Below are positions 51,143-58,644 of a stretch of 64,000 bases of DNA, piece by piece. How positions within the stretch are numbered: the first letter of the stretch is position 1; every line of letters starts with the position of its first letter. The notes under the pieces were generated by a model. The model searched no databases and had not been told where the DNA came from. It saw only the letters and a list, made by a program, of their open reading frames with translations. The stretch spans positions 113,152 to 177,151 of the forward strand of contig ONKA01000001.1 of the NCBI GenBank assembly GCA_900318265.1, written 5' to 3'. The position numbers were made by a program, and so were the translations under genes. The DNA comes from an uncultured Bacteroidales bacterium (GTDB lineage Bacteria; Bacteroidota; Bacteroidia; Bacteroidales; F082).

Positions 51143-52288
51143 TCAATCGTCGTCATCATCTTTCGGACCGGGGACAAGCAGTGTCGTATCGTCGCAGCGG
51201 ATGCCGTAATACACATCTCTCATGCGGCCTTGCTGCGGTTCGAGAACACCTTTTTCTACAAGGTCTTTGATGTCGCGAGAGGCCGTGTCGACCGAGACTT
51301 TGCAATGCTTGGCCCAGTTTTTCACTGTCAATTTGCCTACATAACCGTCAAGGTAGATGTTCAGCACTTTGTTTTGTCGCTCCGAGAATGCGATGTGAGC
51401 GTGGCTTTGCCAAAATGCGGATTTTTGGAGGATGCGTGAAAGCACTTCGTCGGATGCGTTGATGGCGCGTGCCATGCAGTCGAGATACCAGACGAGCCAT
51501 TCCGTGATGTCAGCATCCGTTTGTCGGCTGACGCGCTCCAGCACATCGTAATACGATTTCTTGTCTTTGTTGATTTGTCGCGACATGCTGAAGAAGCGCA
51601 TGGCAGAGTCGTCGGCTTGCGAGAGTGCCATGTCGGCGATGGCGCGACCGATGCGCCCGTTGCCGTCGTCGAACGGGTGGATGCAGACAAACCAAAAGTG
51701 GGCAATGGCAGATTTCAGGTAAGTGGGCGAGTCGATGTCGGTATTGAACCAATCCAAGAAAACATCCATTTCCTTCTGCACGTCTTGTGCGGGAACGGCT
51801 TCATAATGTACTTTTTCGCGACCGTAATTGCCCGAAACCACTTTCATCTCGCCTTTGCGGTATTGTGCTACGTCGATTTTCGAATAACCGCTTCTGCCCG
51901 AAGGAAACAGGCAGTTGTGCCAGCCGAAAAGCCGGTCATGGGTGAGGGGTTGGCGGTAATGGCTCACGGCATCAAGCATCATCTCCACAACGCCTTCCAC
52001 ATAGTGGCTGGCGGGTTCTTCGGCATCAGAAGGGATGCCTAACTTTCTGGCGATGGAAGAACGCACTTGTTTGGCGTTCAAGGCAATGCCTTCAATCTCC
52101 GAGGAGTTGATGATGTCGTTGGAGAGCATCTCGGCATTGGCCGACAGGCGGGCGTCGAACCCTATGGCGTCGAGTCTGCCCATAAGGAATCCCGAGGTTT
52201 TGTTGACGGAAGCCAATCTGTCTGCGACAAGATTCTTGTCCCAAGTGAAATGCGGCCATTGTTTGCTCTGATGGATGTAGGATGTCAT
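51143..52288 (-). CDS. Fic-family protein with built-in inhibitory helix and winged helix
   Basis: This 381-residue protein has an N-terminal DUF4172-like region with the inhibitory motif S-x3-E-G (SSEIEG, residues 62-67). The Fic core carries HPFDDGNGRIGR (H204), and a C-terminal winged helix (about 300-370) contains LTVKNWAKHCKVSVDTASRDI. Fic enzymes transfer AMP or another nucleotide moiety to Ser, Thr or Tyr of target proteins; the internal inhibitory helix marks the self-inhibited class. The ATG at 52288 follows a strong promoter. Two palindromes overlap that promoter, suggesting that the winged helix represses its own gene. Confidence 0.92.
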   Translation of the reverse strand: MTSYIHQSKQWPHFTWDKNLVADRLASVNKTSGFLMGRLDAIGFDARLSANAEMLSNDIINSSEIEGIALNAKQVRSSIARKLGIPSDAEEPASHYVEGVVEMMLDAVSHYRQPLTHDRLFGWHNCLFPSGRSGYSKIDVAQYRKGEMKVVSGNYGREKVHYEAVPAQDVQKEMDVFLDWFNTDIDSPTYLKSAIAHFWFVCIHPFDDGNGRIGRAIADMALSQADDSAMRFFSMSRQINKDKKSYYDVLERVSRQTDADITEWLVWYLDCMARAINASDEVLSRILQKSAFWQSHAHIAFSERQNKVLNIYLDGYVGKLTVKNWAKHCKVSVDTASRDIKDLVEKGVLEPQQGRMRDVYYGIRCDDTTLLVPGPKDDDDD

Positions 52289-52310
52289 AGTTAATCGAAT
52301 ATTTCGGCTG

Positions 52311-52342
52311 CAAAAATACACATTATTTTAATAATCCGCAAA
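52311..52342 (-). promoter_or_regulatory. Promoter TTTG-N20-TATTTTTG for the Fic gene
   Basis: On the minus strand TTTG (52339-52342) and TATTTTTG (52311-52318) are 20 bases apart. The -33 element lies within the first of two palindromes. Confidence 0.75.
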
Positions 52343-52373
52343 TTTTGCGGTTAATTATCCGCAGATTTTGCGG
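52336..52373. promoter_or_regulatory. Tandem palindromes, probable Fic operator
   Basis: CCGCAAATTTTGCGG (52336-52350) and CCGCAGATTTTGCGG (52359-52373) repeat with a 23-base period, and the outer AATAATCCGCA is mirrored by TGCGGATTATT. A further half-site CCGCAAA follows at 52382. The first overlaps the -33 TTTG of the Fic promoter. Arrangement matches the operator before the DUF4143 gene at 6577-6614. Confidence 0.7.
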
Positions 52374-52472
52374 ATTATTGGCCGCAAAGGAAGACAAAAA
52401 CGGCGTTCGTTTGTTTCTTTGTGACAAAAATAAGAAAATAATCACTGCAATTTCGTTATATATCCTTTTTTG

Positions 52473-52533
52473 TATCTTTGCACCGAGTTCGGGGAGAAAT
52501 GCTTTGCATTCGGCGAAGCCAAATCCGAGCTCG
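52473..52533 (+). promoter_or_regulatory. Promoter and structured leader of the Mrr-type gene
   Basis: TATCTTTG at 52473-52480 is the -7 box. Just after the expected start, CGAGTTCGG (52484-52492) can pair with CCGAGCTCG (52525-52533), enclosing a smaller AATGC-TTT-GCATT hairpin. The function of the fold is unknown. Confidence 0.5.
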
Positions 52534-52573
52534 TTTAACAAGCGTTTGCTTTTATTCGGAATACTAAATACCT

Positions 52574-53473
52574 ATGGCAAAAGACAAATTGAATAGGACA
52601 CAAGCCTGCGCTAGTAAGACTTTATACGCAGTAATGAAAGAGATTAGCCGTCGAGGCGGTAGCATTCCTGCAAAAGATATTTATCCTTTTGTCAATGAGA
52701 ATGTGGAGCTTACTGATTGGGAACGTGAACCTGCTGGGAAAATGCAGTATATACGATGGACTAATAGTTTCCAGTTTTATTCTATTGATTATCAGAAGGC
52801 TGGGTTTATTATCAAAAAGAAAGGATATTGGTATATTACACCAGAAGGAGAGGAGGCACTTAAGAAATCGCCTGAAGAGGTTTTGAATTTGGCAAGGGCT
52901 GCTTATAAAGAATGGAAGAAGGCTCGAGACATAGAGGATGTTCATGAGGAAGAACCTACTGACACTACTGCTGAATCAGATAATTCCATGAATCTTGATT
53001 TGTTGGAATCGGATGCCCGTGAAGGTATTAAACGCTATATAGTTTCAAAAAATCCATACGAATTCCAGGACATGGTGGCAGCTCTTCTCAAAGCAATGGG
53101 TTACTACATACAGTCAGTGGCTCCGAAAGGCAAAGACGGCGGTGTTGATGTAGTTGCCTATGTAGATCCATTGGGTGCTCAAACTCCACGCATCAAAGTG
53201 CAGGTAAAACATAGACCCGATGCAGTTATTGGTGCTTCTGACATCCGTGCATTATTAGGTATTCTCCGTTCGGGCGACATTGCTTTATTTGTCACATCAG
53301 GAACATATTCACCTGACGCGAAGAATACGGCAGCGAACTCGCGTGAATTCATTCGCTTGATTGACGGTGATGAATTCATTGAAATGTGGCAGAACTATTA
53401 CGACAAGATGAGCGATGACGACAAAAACATGTTGCCACTGAAACGTATTTCCTTCTTGGGAAACAATGAATAG
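52574..53473 (+). CDS. Mrr-like restriction endonuclease
   Basis: This 299-residue protein has an N-terminal winged-helix Mrr_N-type domain (about residues 10-100) and a C-terminal Mrr catalytic domain. The catalytic part runs from FQDMVAALLKAMGYYI through GKDGGVDVVAY (active-site Asp) and RIKVQVKH (the Q-x-K motif). Such enzymes are type IV restriction factors cutting modified DNA, or stress nucleases. There is no methyltransferase next to it, which fits a type IV role. Codons are clearly AT-richer than those of the flanking importer and PreA-like genes, a sign of transfer. It is divergent from the Fic gene, with shared AT-rich space. Confidence 0.88.
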   Translation: MAKDKLNRTQACASKTLYAVMKEISRRGGSIPAKDIYPFVNENVELTDWEREPAGKMQYIRWTNSFQFYSIDYQKAGFIIKKKGYWYITPEGEEALKKSPEEVLNLARAAYKEWKKARDIEDVHEEEPTDTTAESDNSMNLDLLESDAREGIKRYIVSKNPYEFQDMVAALLKAMGYYIQSVAPKGKDGGVDVVAYVDPLGAQTPRIKVQVKHRPDAVIGASDIRALLGILRSGDIALFVTSGTYSPDAKNTAANSREFIRLIDGDEFIEMWQNYYDKMSDDDKNMLPLKRISFLGNNE

Positions 53474-53611
53474 TAAGAATAAGCATATCGAACCTATTTG
53501 CTGCTTTATCGTGTCTATTTTTTGTTTTGAAATTTACGCCCATAATTAGGGCTAAAATGTGTGTGCATATACATTTTTCCTCCTAAAATCATCGTAAATG
53601 CAGAAAACCAT

Positions 53612-53619
53612 TATTTTTG
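53612..53619 (+). promoter_or_regulatory. Promoter -7 box TATTTTTG
   Basis: TATTTTTG lies 29 bases before ATG 53649 and rules out the earlier in-frame ATG at 53598. The stretch 53474-53611 shows nothing else. Confidence 0.6.
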
Positions 53620-53648
53620 TCCCCACTAATCATCCTAACACTGACGCT

Positions 53649-55127
53649 ATGAATAAAACTATGCACCTCCAAGAAGAAGCCGCAAGATGTCTGCTCTGCG
53701 CCGACGCGCCGTGCAGCAAGGCCTGCAAGAATGGCGACCCGGCACGTGCCATACGCGCCTTACGGTTCGACAACGAAGCCGTCGCCGGACTGTGGCTCGA
53801 CCCATGTAGCGACGCCGAGCTGCAAGCCGCCGAGGCGGCCTGCATCCACTACGATAGACCGATCCGCATCAGGGAGCTGGCGGAAGCCGTCAAAAGCACG
53901 AAGCCACAAAAAGACTTGCCCAGCCTCGCCATCGACTTCTGCGGCATCCCTTGCGAGAATCCCTTCTTCCTCGCCTCGTCGGCCATCTGCACCAACTACG
54001 AGATGGTGGCGCGGGCCTTCGAAGCGGGATGGGCGGGCGTGTTCTACAAGACCATCTGCATGGAGGACATCCGCGAGGTGTCGCCGCGCTTCGATGCCGT
54101 CAGCGAGCCGGGCCGCTCCGATTTCTTCGGCTTCCGTAACATGGAACAGCTGAGCGAGAACCCTGTCGAGGTGGACTTCGACATCCTGCGCAGGCTGAAA
54201 CAGGACTATCCCTCGAAAATCGTTGTGGCCTCCATCATGGGCAATGCCGAGACGGAGTGGATCACGCTGGCGAAAATGGCCGAAGAGGCTGGCGTCGACG
54301 CCGTGGAGCTGAATTTCTCCTGCCCGCAGATGAAGTTGGCTGGCATGGGCAGCGATGTGGGACAGAACTCGGAGCTGGTGCTGTTCTACACGGCCTACGT
54401 GAAGCATAACGTCAAGATCCCGGTCATCCCCAAGATGACGCCCAACATCACTCAAATCAACCAACCTGCCATGGCGGCTCACTTCGCTAGCGCCGATGCG
54501 GTGTCGGCCATCAACACCATCAAAAGCGTGACCATGAACAGTCGCGGTGCCGTGGCCGATAAGAAGACCGTCTCCGGACTCTCAGGCCGCGCCGTGAAAC
54601 CCATCGCCTTGCGCCATATCCTCGAGATGGCGAAGAACCCCATTTTCGCCGCCACCAACAATGGCAAACGCATTGAACTGAGTGGCATCGGTGGCATCGA
54701 GACCTGGCGCGATGCGCTGGAGTTCATCCAGCTGGGCTGCAGCAACGTGCAGGTGTGCACCGCCGTGATGCAGTACGGCTACCGCATCATCGACGACCTC
54801 GTTCTGGGACTGCAAAACTATATGGCAGAACGCGGCGTCGAGCATCTGTCGGATCTGGTAGGAGAGGAGCTGCCCAATTTCGACACGCCAACCAACCTCG
54901 ACCGCGACACCATCGTGTATCCCACCTTCGACCGTGAGCAATGCATCGGCTGCGGCCGTTGCTACACCTCCTGCCAAGACGGCGGCCATCAGGCCATCAC
55001 CTTCGATGCCGACCTGCGTCAGCCGCATCTTGATGGGAAGCGTTGCGTGGGCTGCCATCTCTGCCGACTCGTCTGTCCCACAGGCGCCATCGGCGTGGTG
55101 AAACGCATTGCAAAGAAGGATAAATAA
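53649..55127 (+). CDS. PreA-like flavoenzyme with N-terminal and C-terminal iron-sulfur domains
   Basis: This 492-residue protein has three parts. The N-terminal 85 residues resemble the iron-sulfur domain of GltD/PreT (CLLCADAPCSKAC; C14, C17, C22, C26). A dihydroorotate-dehydrogenase-type TIM barrel with FMN follows (DFCGIPCENPFFLASS, NFSCPQM). The C-terminus has two 4Fe-4S clusters (CIGCGRCYTSCQDGG and CVGCHLCRLVCPTGA). PreA is the catalytic subunit of NAD-dependent dihydropyrimidine dehydrogenase, reducing uracil or thymine. No PreT gene adjoins it. The extra N-terminal cluster may accept electrons from another partner. Confidence 0.87.
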   Translation: MNKTMHLQEEAARCLLCADAPCSKACKNGDPARAIRALRFDNEAVAGLWLDPCSDAELQAAEAACIHYDRPIRIRELAEAVKSTKPQKDLPSLAIDFCGIPCENPFFLASSAICTNYEMVARAFEAGWAGVFYKTICMEDIREVSPRFDAVSEPGRSDFFGFRNMEQLSENPVEVDFDILRRLKQDYPSKIVVASIMGNAETEWITLAKMAEEAGVDAVELNFSCPQMKLAGMGSDVGQNSELVLFYTAYVKHNVKIPVIPKMTPNITQINQPAMAAHFASADAVSAINTIKSVTMNSRGAVADKKTVSGLSGRAVKPIALRHILEMAKNPIFAATNNGKRIELSGIGGIETWRDALEFIQLGCSNVQVCTAVMQYGYRIIDDLVLGLQNYMAERGVEHLSDLVGEELPNFDTPTNLDRDTIVYPTFDREQCIGCGRCYTSCQDGGHQAITFDADLRQPHLDGKRCVGCHLCRLVCPTGAIGVVKRIAKKDK

Positions 55128-55131
55128 CACA

Positions 55132-55165
55132 AAAGAATCCCGCCCCCATGGGAGCGGGATTCTTT
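55132..55165. terminator. Bidirectional terminator
   Basis: AAAGAATCCCGC (55132-55143) pairs exactly with GCGGGATTCTTT (55154-55165). It ends both the PreA-like gene and the convergent TonB receptor gene. Confidence 0.88.
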
Positions 55166-55186
55166 ATATATAACCGATTCGTTCGA

Positions 55187-57604
55187 TCAGAACCTCAATG
55201 TCAGATTGCCCATGACATGGAAACCTGCCATCGGGATGAAACCGATTTGGTAGTAGCGGTTGTCGTTGGGGTGACCGTAGCTGTCGCAGATGGCAGAATA
55301 GACCCAGCCGCTGGCAGCGTAACGCTTGTTGAAGATGTTGTTGAAGTTCACCTTCACGATGGCTTCCTTGACGACTTTCTTGGGCTTCAGCGTGTAGCCG
55401 AGGCTGACGTTGGAAGTGCTGTAGGCCGGCAACGAACGGTCGATGTTCTCGGTGTTGTCGAGATACATGCGTGAGACGTAGTTCGTGTACCAGGTGGCTT
55501 CGAAACCCTTGTGGTGGAAGGTGACGAAGCCGTTCAGGATGGCCGAAGGCGAGAAGGCCAGGGTAGAGTTGTCGTAGTGGATGACATCGTAGCCGTCACC
55601 ATCGTAGGCCTGGCCGTTGGCATCGGTGTTGCCTTCCCAGTCGTCCCAGTTCTCCACGACTTCGTCGAAGTCCTTGATCTTGTTTTGGCTCAAGGCGGCG
55701 TTGGCCTCGATGGTCAACCATTTGGTGGGGCTCACGCCTGCCTGCAACTCGACGCCCATGCGGTACGAGTCCTTGATATTGGTGGTGAGGGCCTCGCCGA
55801 TGTCGCTGACCTCGCCGGTCTGAACGAACTGGTTGTTGTAGTCCATATAATAGAGGTTGGCGCCTGCCTGCCAGATGCGTCCGTTGTAGTTGTAGCCCAA
55901 CTCATAGTCGAGGAGCTGCTCGGGCTTGGGGAATGGATAGGAACCGTTGTCGGTGAAGTTGTTACGCTCGGGCTCGCGGTGGCTCATGGCCACGGAGGCG
56001 TAGGCGTGGTGGCTGTCCGTGTCGAAGGAGATGCCGCCCTTGGGGTTGAAGAAGGGGTACTTCTCGTGGATGTTGAGTTCCTGGTTGTAGTAGCCGCTTG
56101 CGTCGTCGTAGAACTTGTCGTTGATGCCGTTGGTCTTGTAGTCCACATAGCGGAACTGCATGTCGCCGAAGACGGTCCAGTGGTCGGCGAAGGTGTAGGC
56201 CGCCTTGACGAAGACGTTGCCGTCGAGCTTCTGTGCGTCGGAGTCGTAGTATTTGTAGTCGCCATCAGCAAGGTATTTGTTTGCCACGCCTGGGTTGGCG
56301 ATATAAGTCACATAACCGAAGTGGTTGCCTTGAAAGTTTTGGGCTGAGATGCCGCCGATGACGTTCCAGTTTGCGTTCTTGTAACGTGTGAACCACACGA
56401 GGCCGTAGGTGTCCTGACGCAGTCCTTTCTTGCGGACGAAGTCGGTCTTCTTCACTTGGTTACCTTCAGCGTCGTAATAGGTCATGCCGAACTTCGAGAG
56501 TTTGTTGTTGGGACGGAACTCCTCGTAATAGCCGTAGCCGTAGGTGTAGTGCAGTGTCATCGTGGTGGCCCAGTGCTCATTGATCTCCCAAGCGGCGGAG
56601 AGCAGGTTGTGGTCTTGCCAGAAGTTGTCGGTGGTGCGGTCCCAGAAGGTGCCGTCGTTCATCTGGTAGCGTTGGGTCATGTAGTGGCCGTTCTCGTCCT
56701 GGACAAAGTTGCCGTCCTCGTCGGTGACGAGGTATTCGTAGAGTGAGTTGAACTGTCCCAAGCCCACCTTATACATATCGGCGTAGGTCTTGATGCCCGT
56801 GTGCTCACCATAGGTGCCGTCCATAAGGCTGAGGTCGTTGTTGCCAGCTGTCACGCCGTTCCAGGCTTGGCCGGTCATCTCGAAGTTACCGATGTTCTTG
56901 TAGCGGAGGATGAAGTTCTTGCCCATCCAGGTGAGGCCGCCGTAGTAGCTTCCGCTGCGGCCCTTGGTGCCGTGGATGAAGCCGTCGGTGTGGGTCTCGT
57001 GGTAGGCTCCGTCGACGATGAGGTGGTTCCACAGCAAGCCCGTAGAGGCCTTGGCACCGAAGTTGAGGGTGTTGAAGGAACCGTATGAGCCTGTGATTTC
57101 GGCACTCGGCACGAAGGAAGGCTTGGCCGATGTCAGCGATATCGTGCCGCCGAAAGCGCCGTCGCCGTTGGTGGAGCTACCTACGCCGCGTTGGATTTGC
57201 ACAGAGCTGAGCAGCGAGCCGTAGCTGTTCATGTTGGCCCAAAACACGCACTGGTCTTCGGGCGAGTTGAGCGACACGCCGTCGAGGGTGACGTTGATGC
57301 GCGAGTCGCCGGCGCCGCGGATTCGCATGTAAGAGGTGCCGGAGCCAATGCCGTTCTCACCCCATGCGATGATACCAGGTGTCTTGGCGAACAGAAAGGG
57401 GAGCTCCTGGCCGGTCTTCGAAAAGTCGCTGAGTTCCACTTTCTCGATGTTGGTGACGGAGAAGGGTGCGTTCTTTTGGAGGCGCACGCCGTTGATTATC
57501 ACCTCATCCAGGTTCTGAACATTAGTGGTGTCTTGGTTTTGTGCATGAAGACCCATCGTCACGAAAGTGGCGAAAGCAAGAAAAATGATGTGTTTTTTGA
57601 GCAT
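55187..57604 (-). CDS. TonB-dependent receptor under TPP riboswitch control (thiamin uptake)
   Basis: This 805-residue outer-membrane receptor has a signal peptide (MLKKHIIFLAFATFVTMGLHAQ) and a plug domain (about residues 30-160; DEVIINGVRLQKNAPFSV, then SYMRIRGAGDSRINVTLDGV). A 22-strand barrel follows, ending in VMGNLTLRF. It lacks the carboxypeptidase-like N-terminal domain. A TPP riboswitch at 57661-57760 lies directly upstream on the same strand, so the receptor very probably imports thiamin, its phosphates or a precursor; thiamin receptors of this kind are described in Bacteroidota as OMR1. No pnuT or thiamin kinase gene is beside it. Confidence 0.92.
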   Translation of the reverse strand: MLKKHIIFLAFATFVTMGLHAQNQDTTNVQNLDEVIINGVRLQKNAPFSVTNIEKVELSDFSKTGQELPFLFAKTPGIIAWGENGIGSGTSYMRIRGAGDSRINVTLDGVSLNSPEDQCVFWANMNSYGSLLSSVQIQRGVGSSTNGDGAFGGTISLTSAKPSFVPSAEITGSYGSFNTLNFGAKASTGLLWNHLIVDGAYHETHTDGFIHGTKGRSGSYYGGLTWMGKNFILRYKNIGNFEMTGQAWNGVTAGNNDLSLMDGTYGEHTGIKTYADMYKVGLGQFNSLYEYLVTDEDGNFVQDENGHYMTQRYQMNDGTFWDRTTDNFWQDHNLLSAAWEINEHWATTMTLHYTYGYGYYEEFRPNNKLSKFGMTYYDAEGNQVKKTDFVRKKGLRQDTYGLVWFTRYKNANWNVIGGISAQNFQGNHFGYVTYIANPGVANKYLADGDYKYYDSDAQKLDGNVFVKAAYTFADHWTVFGDMQFRYVDYKTNGINDKFYDDASGYYNQELNIHEKYPFFNPKGGISFDTDSHHAYASVAMSHREPERNNFTDNGSYPFPKPEQLLDYELGYNYNGRIWQAGANLYYMDYNNQFVQTGEVSDIGEALTTNIKDSYRMGVELQAGVSPTKWLTIEANAALSQNKIKDFDEVVENWDDWEGNTDANGQAYDGDGYDVIHYDNSTLAFSPSAILNGFVTFHHKGFEATWYTNYVSRMYLDNTENIDRSLPAYSTSNVSLGYTLKPKKVVKEAIVKVNFNNIFNKRYAASGWVYSAICDSYGHPNDNRYYQIGFIPMAGFHVMGNLTLRF

Positions 57605-57660
57605 AACTCGTTGATTTAAAGATTAATAATTCAATAAATCAATAGAGGAATGATGAGGAA

Positions 57661-57760
57661 CTCGATTCCCTGTCTCGGCATTATCCGTATCAGGTGCAAA
57701 GGGTTTGATCTCAGCCTGTCTTTCAATCCGCAAGCGGATAAGGCACCCCTATTGGTATCG
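57661..57760 (-). promoter_or_regulatory. TPP (thiamin pyrophosphate) riboswitch
   Basis: On the minus strand the aptamer shows the conserved elements in order: GGGGTGCC (57743-57750), a P3 stem CCGC-TTGC-GG region, CTGAGATC (57707-57714), ACCC, then CCTGATACGGATAATGCC (57677-57694) and AGGGA near the closing stem. About 55 bases separate it from the start codon at 57604. No terminator hairpin is evident, so control is probably at translation start. High TPP should turn the receptor off. Confidence 0.93.
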
Positions 57761-57764
57761 GCGG

Positions 57765-57812
57765 CAAAAATACAGCTTTTTTCGGAACGCTGATAAAAAA
57801 GTGTTATTTTTG
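57765..57812. promoter_or_regulatory. Divergent promoter boxes
   Basis: On the minus strand TATTTTTG (57765-57772) precedes the TPP riboswitch. On the plus strand TATTTTTG (57805-57812) lies 23 bases before the four-helix-bundle gene at 57836. Confidence 0.6.
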
Positions 57813-57835
57813 CTGACAAAACAAAGGCACACGAG

Positions 57836-58573
57836 ATGCAGATTAATAGGTTTGGATATTATTGGCTGGATACATGGGTGATGGCCAATGTCATACAACT
57901 GGCTACGCAAGACTTTTGCGCCCGCAATCTCAACCACATCAACGACCCTTGCGGGCGGCAGTATGACCAAATGACACAGGCGGCAAGATCGGTTCCCGCC
58001 AACATTGCTGAAGGCAATTCGCGACATTCAACTTCAAAAGAAACCGAAATGCGTCTCACGGATGTGGCTCGCGCAAGTTTGGCAGAACTAGCCAACGACT
58101 ATGTGAATTGGCTCATGCGACATGAGGAGATCCCGTGGTCGGTGAATTCAGAAGAACACCAAAATGTAAGCAACATCCCCCTCGACCGTCCCACTTATAA
58201 AGATGATGTGCAACACCTTAGCAGCATTCACATCCTGAAGCAGAAGCACAAGTTTGATGCATGGCTTTGCTCCAAAAACTCAATTACAGAAGCCAACTGT
58301 TTGCTTGTCCTTTGCAATCGCCTCATTATGATGCTGGGCAAACAAATTGAGAACCAACTTGAGGCATTCAAAAAAGAAGGGGGCTTTGCTGAAGCATTGT
58401 CAGCTGAAAGGCTAGCCCGCAGGGCGGAGCAAAGTGCTCAAAACGATGCGCCCATTTGTCCAAAATGCGGTAAGCCGATGATAAAGCGTATGGCAAAAAA
58501 GGGTAAAAACGCTGGGAATGCCTTTTGGAGTTGCTCAAGCTATCCTGAATGTGATGGAACAAGGAGCGTTTGA
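57836..58573 (+). CDS. Four-helix-bundle protein with C-terminal topoisomerase-type zinc ribbon
   Basis: This 245-residue protein joins two modules. Residues about 15-190 are a 23S-rRNA-intervening-sequence-type (IVP/S23) four-helix bundle, with QMTQAARSVPANIAEGNSR, which is the family core. A Gln/Glu-rich linker follows, then a zinc ribbon of DNA topoisomerase I type: CPKCGKPM (C208, C211), RMAKKGKNAGNAFWSC (C233), SSYPEC (C239). The ribbon suggests nucleic-acid binding. It is not an intein, nor linked to an rRNA gene here. The function is unknown; known annotations call it four-helix-bundle suffix protein. Confidence 0.85.
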   Translation: MQINRFGYYWLDTWVMANVIQLATQDFCARNLNHINDPCGRQYDQMTQAARSVPANIAEGNSRHSTSKETEMRLTDVARASLAELANDYVNWLMRHEEIPWSVNSEEHQNVSNIPLDRPTYKDDVQHLSSIHILKQKHKFDAWLCSKNSITEANCLLVLCNRLIMMLGKQIENQLEAFKKEGGFAEALSAERLARRAEQSAQNDAPICPKCGKPMIKRMAKKGKNAGNAFWSCSSYPECDGTRSV

Positions 58574-58593
58574 CAATTCCGGTAGTTTTTTTC

Positions 58594-58633
58594 GTAATAT
58601 CGTAATGACGGAATAACGACATTACGATAATTA
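58594..58633. repeat. Hairpin of CGTAAT repeats in a convergent gap
   Basis: TATCGTAATG (58598-58607) is exactly complementary to CATTACGATA (58620-58629). It lies between two convergent genes and may serve as a transcription stop; there is no T run. Confidence 0.55.
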
Positions 58634-58644
58634 CAAGGAGTTGA

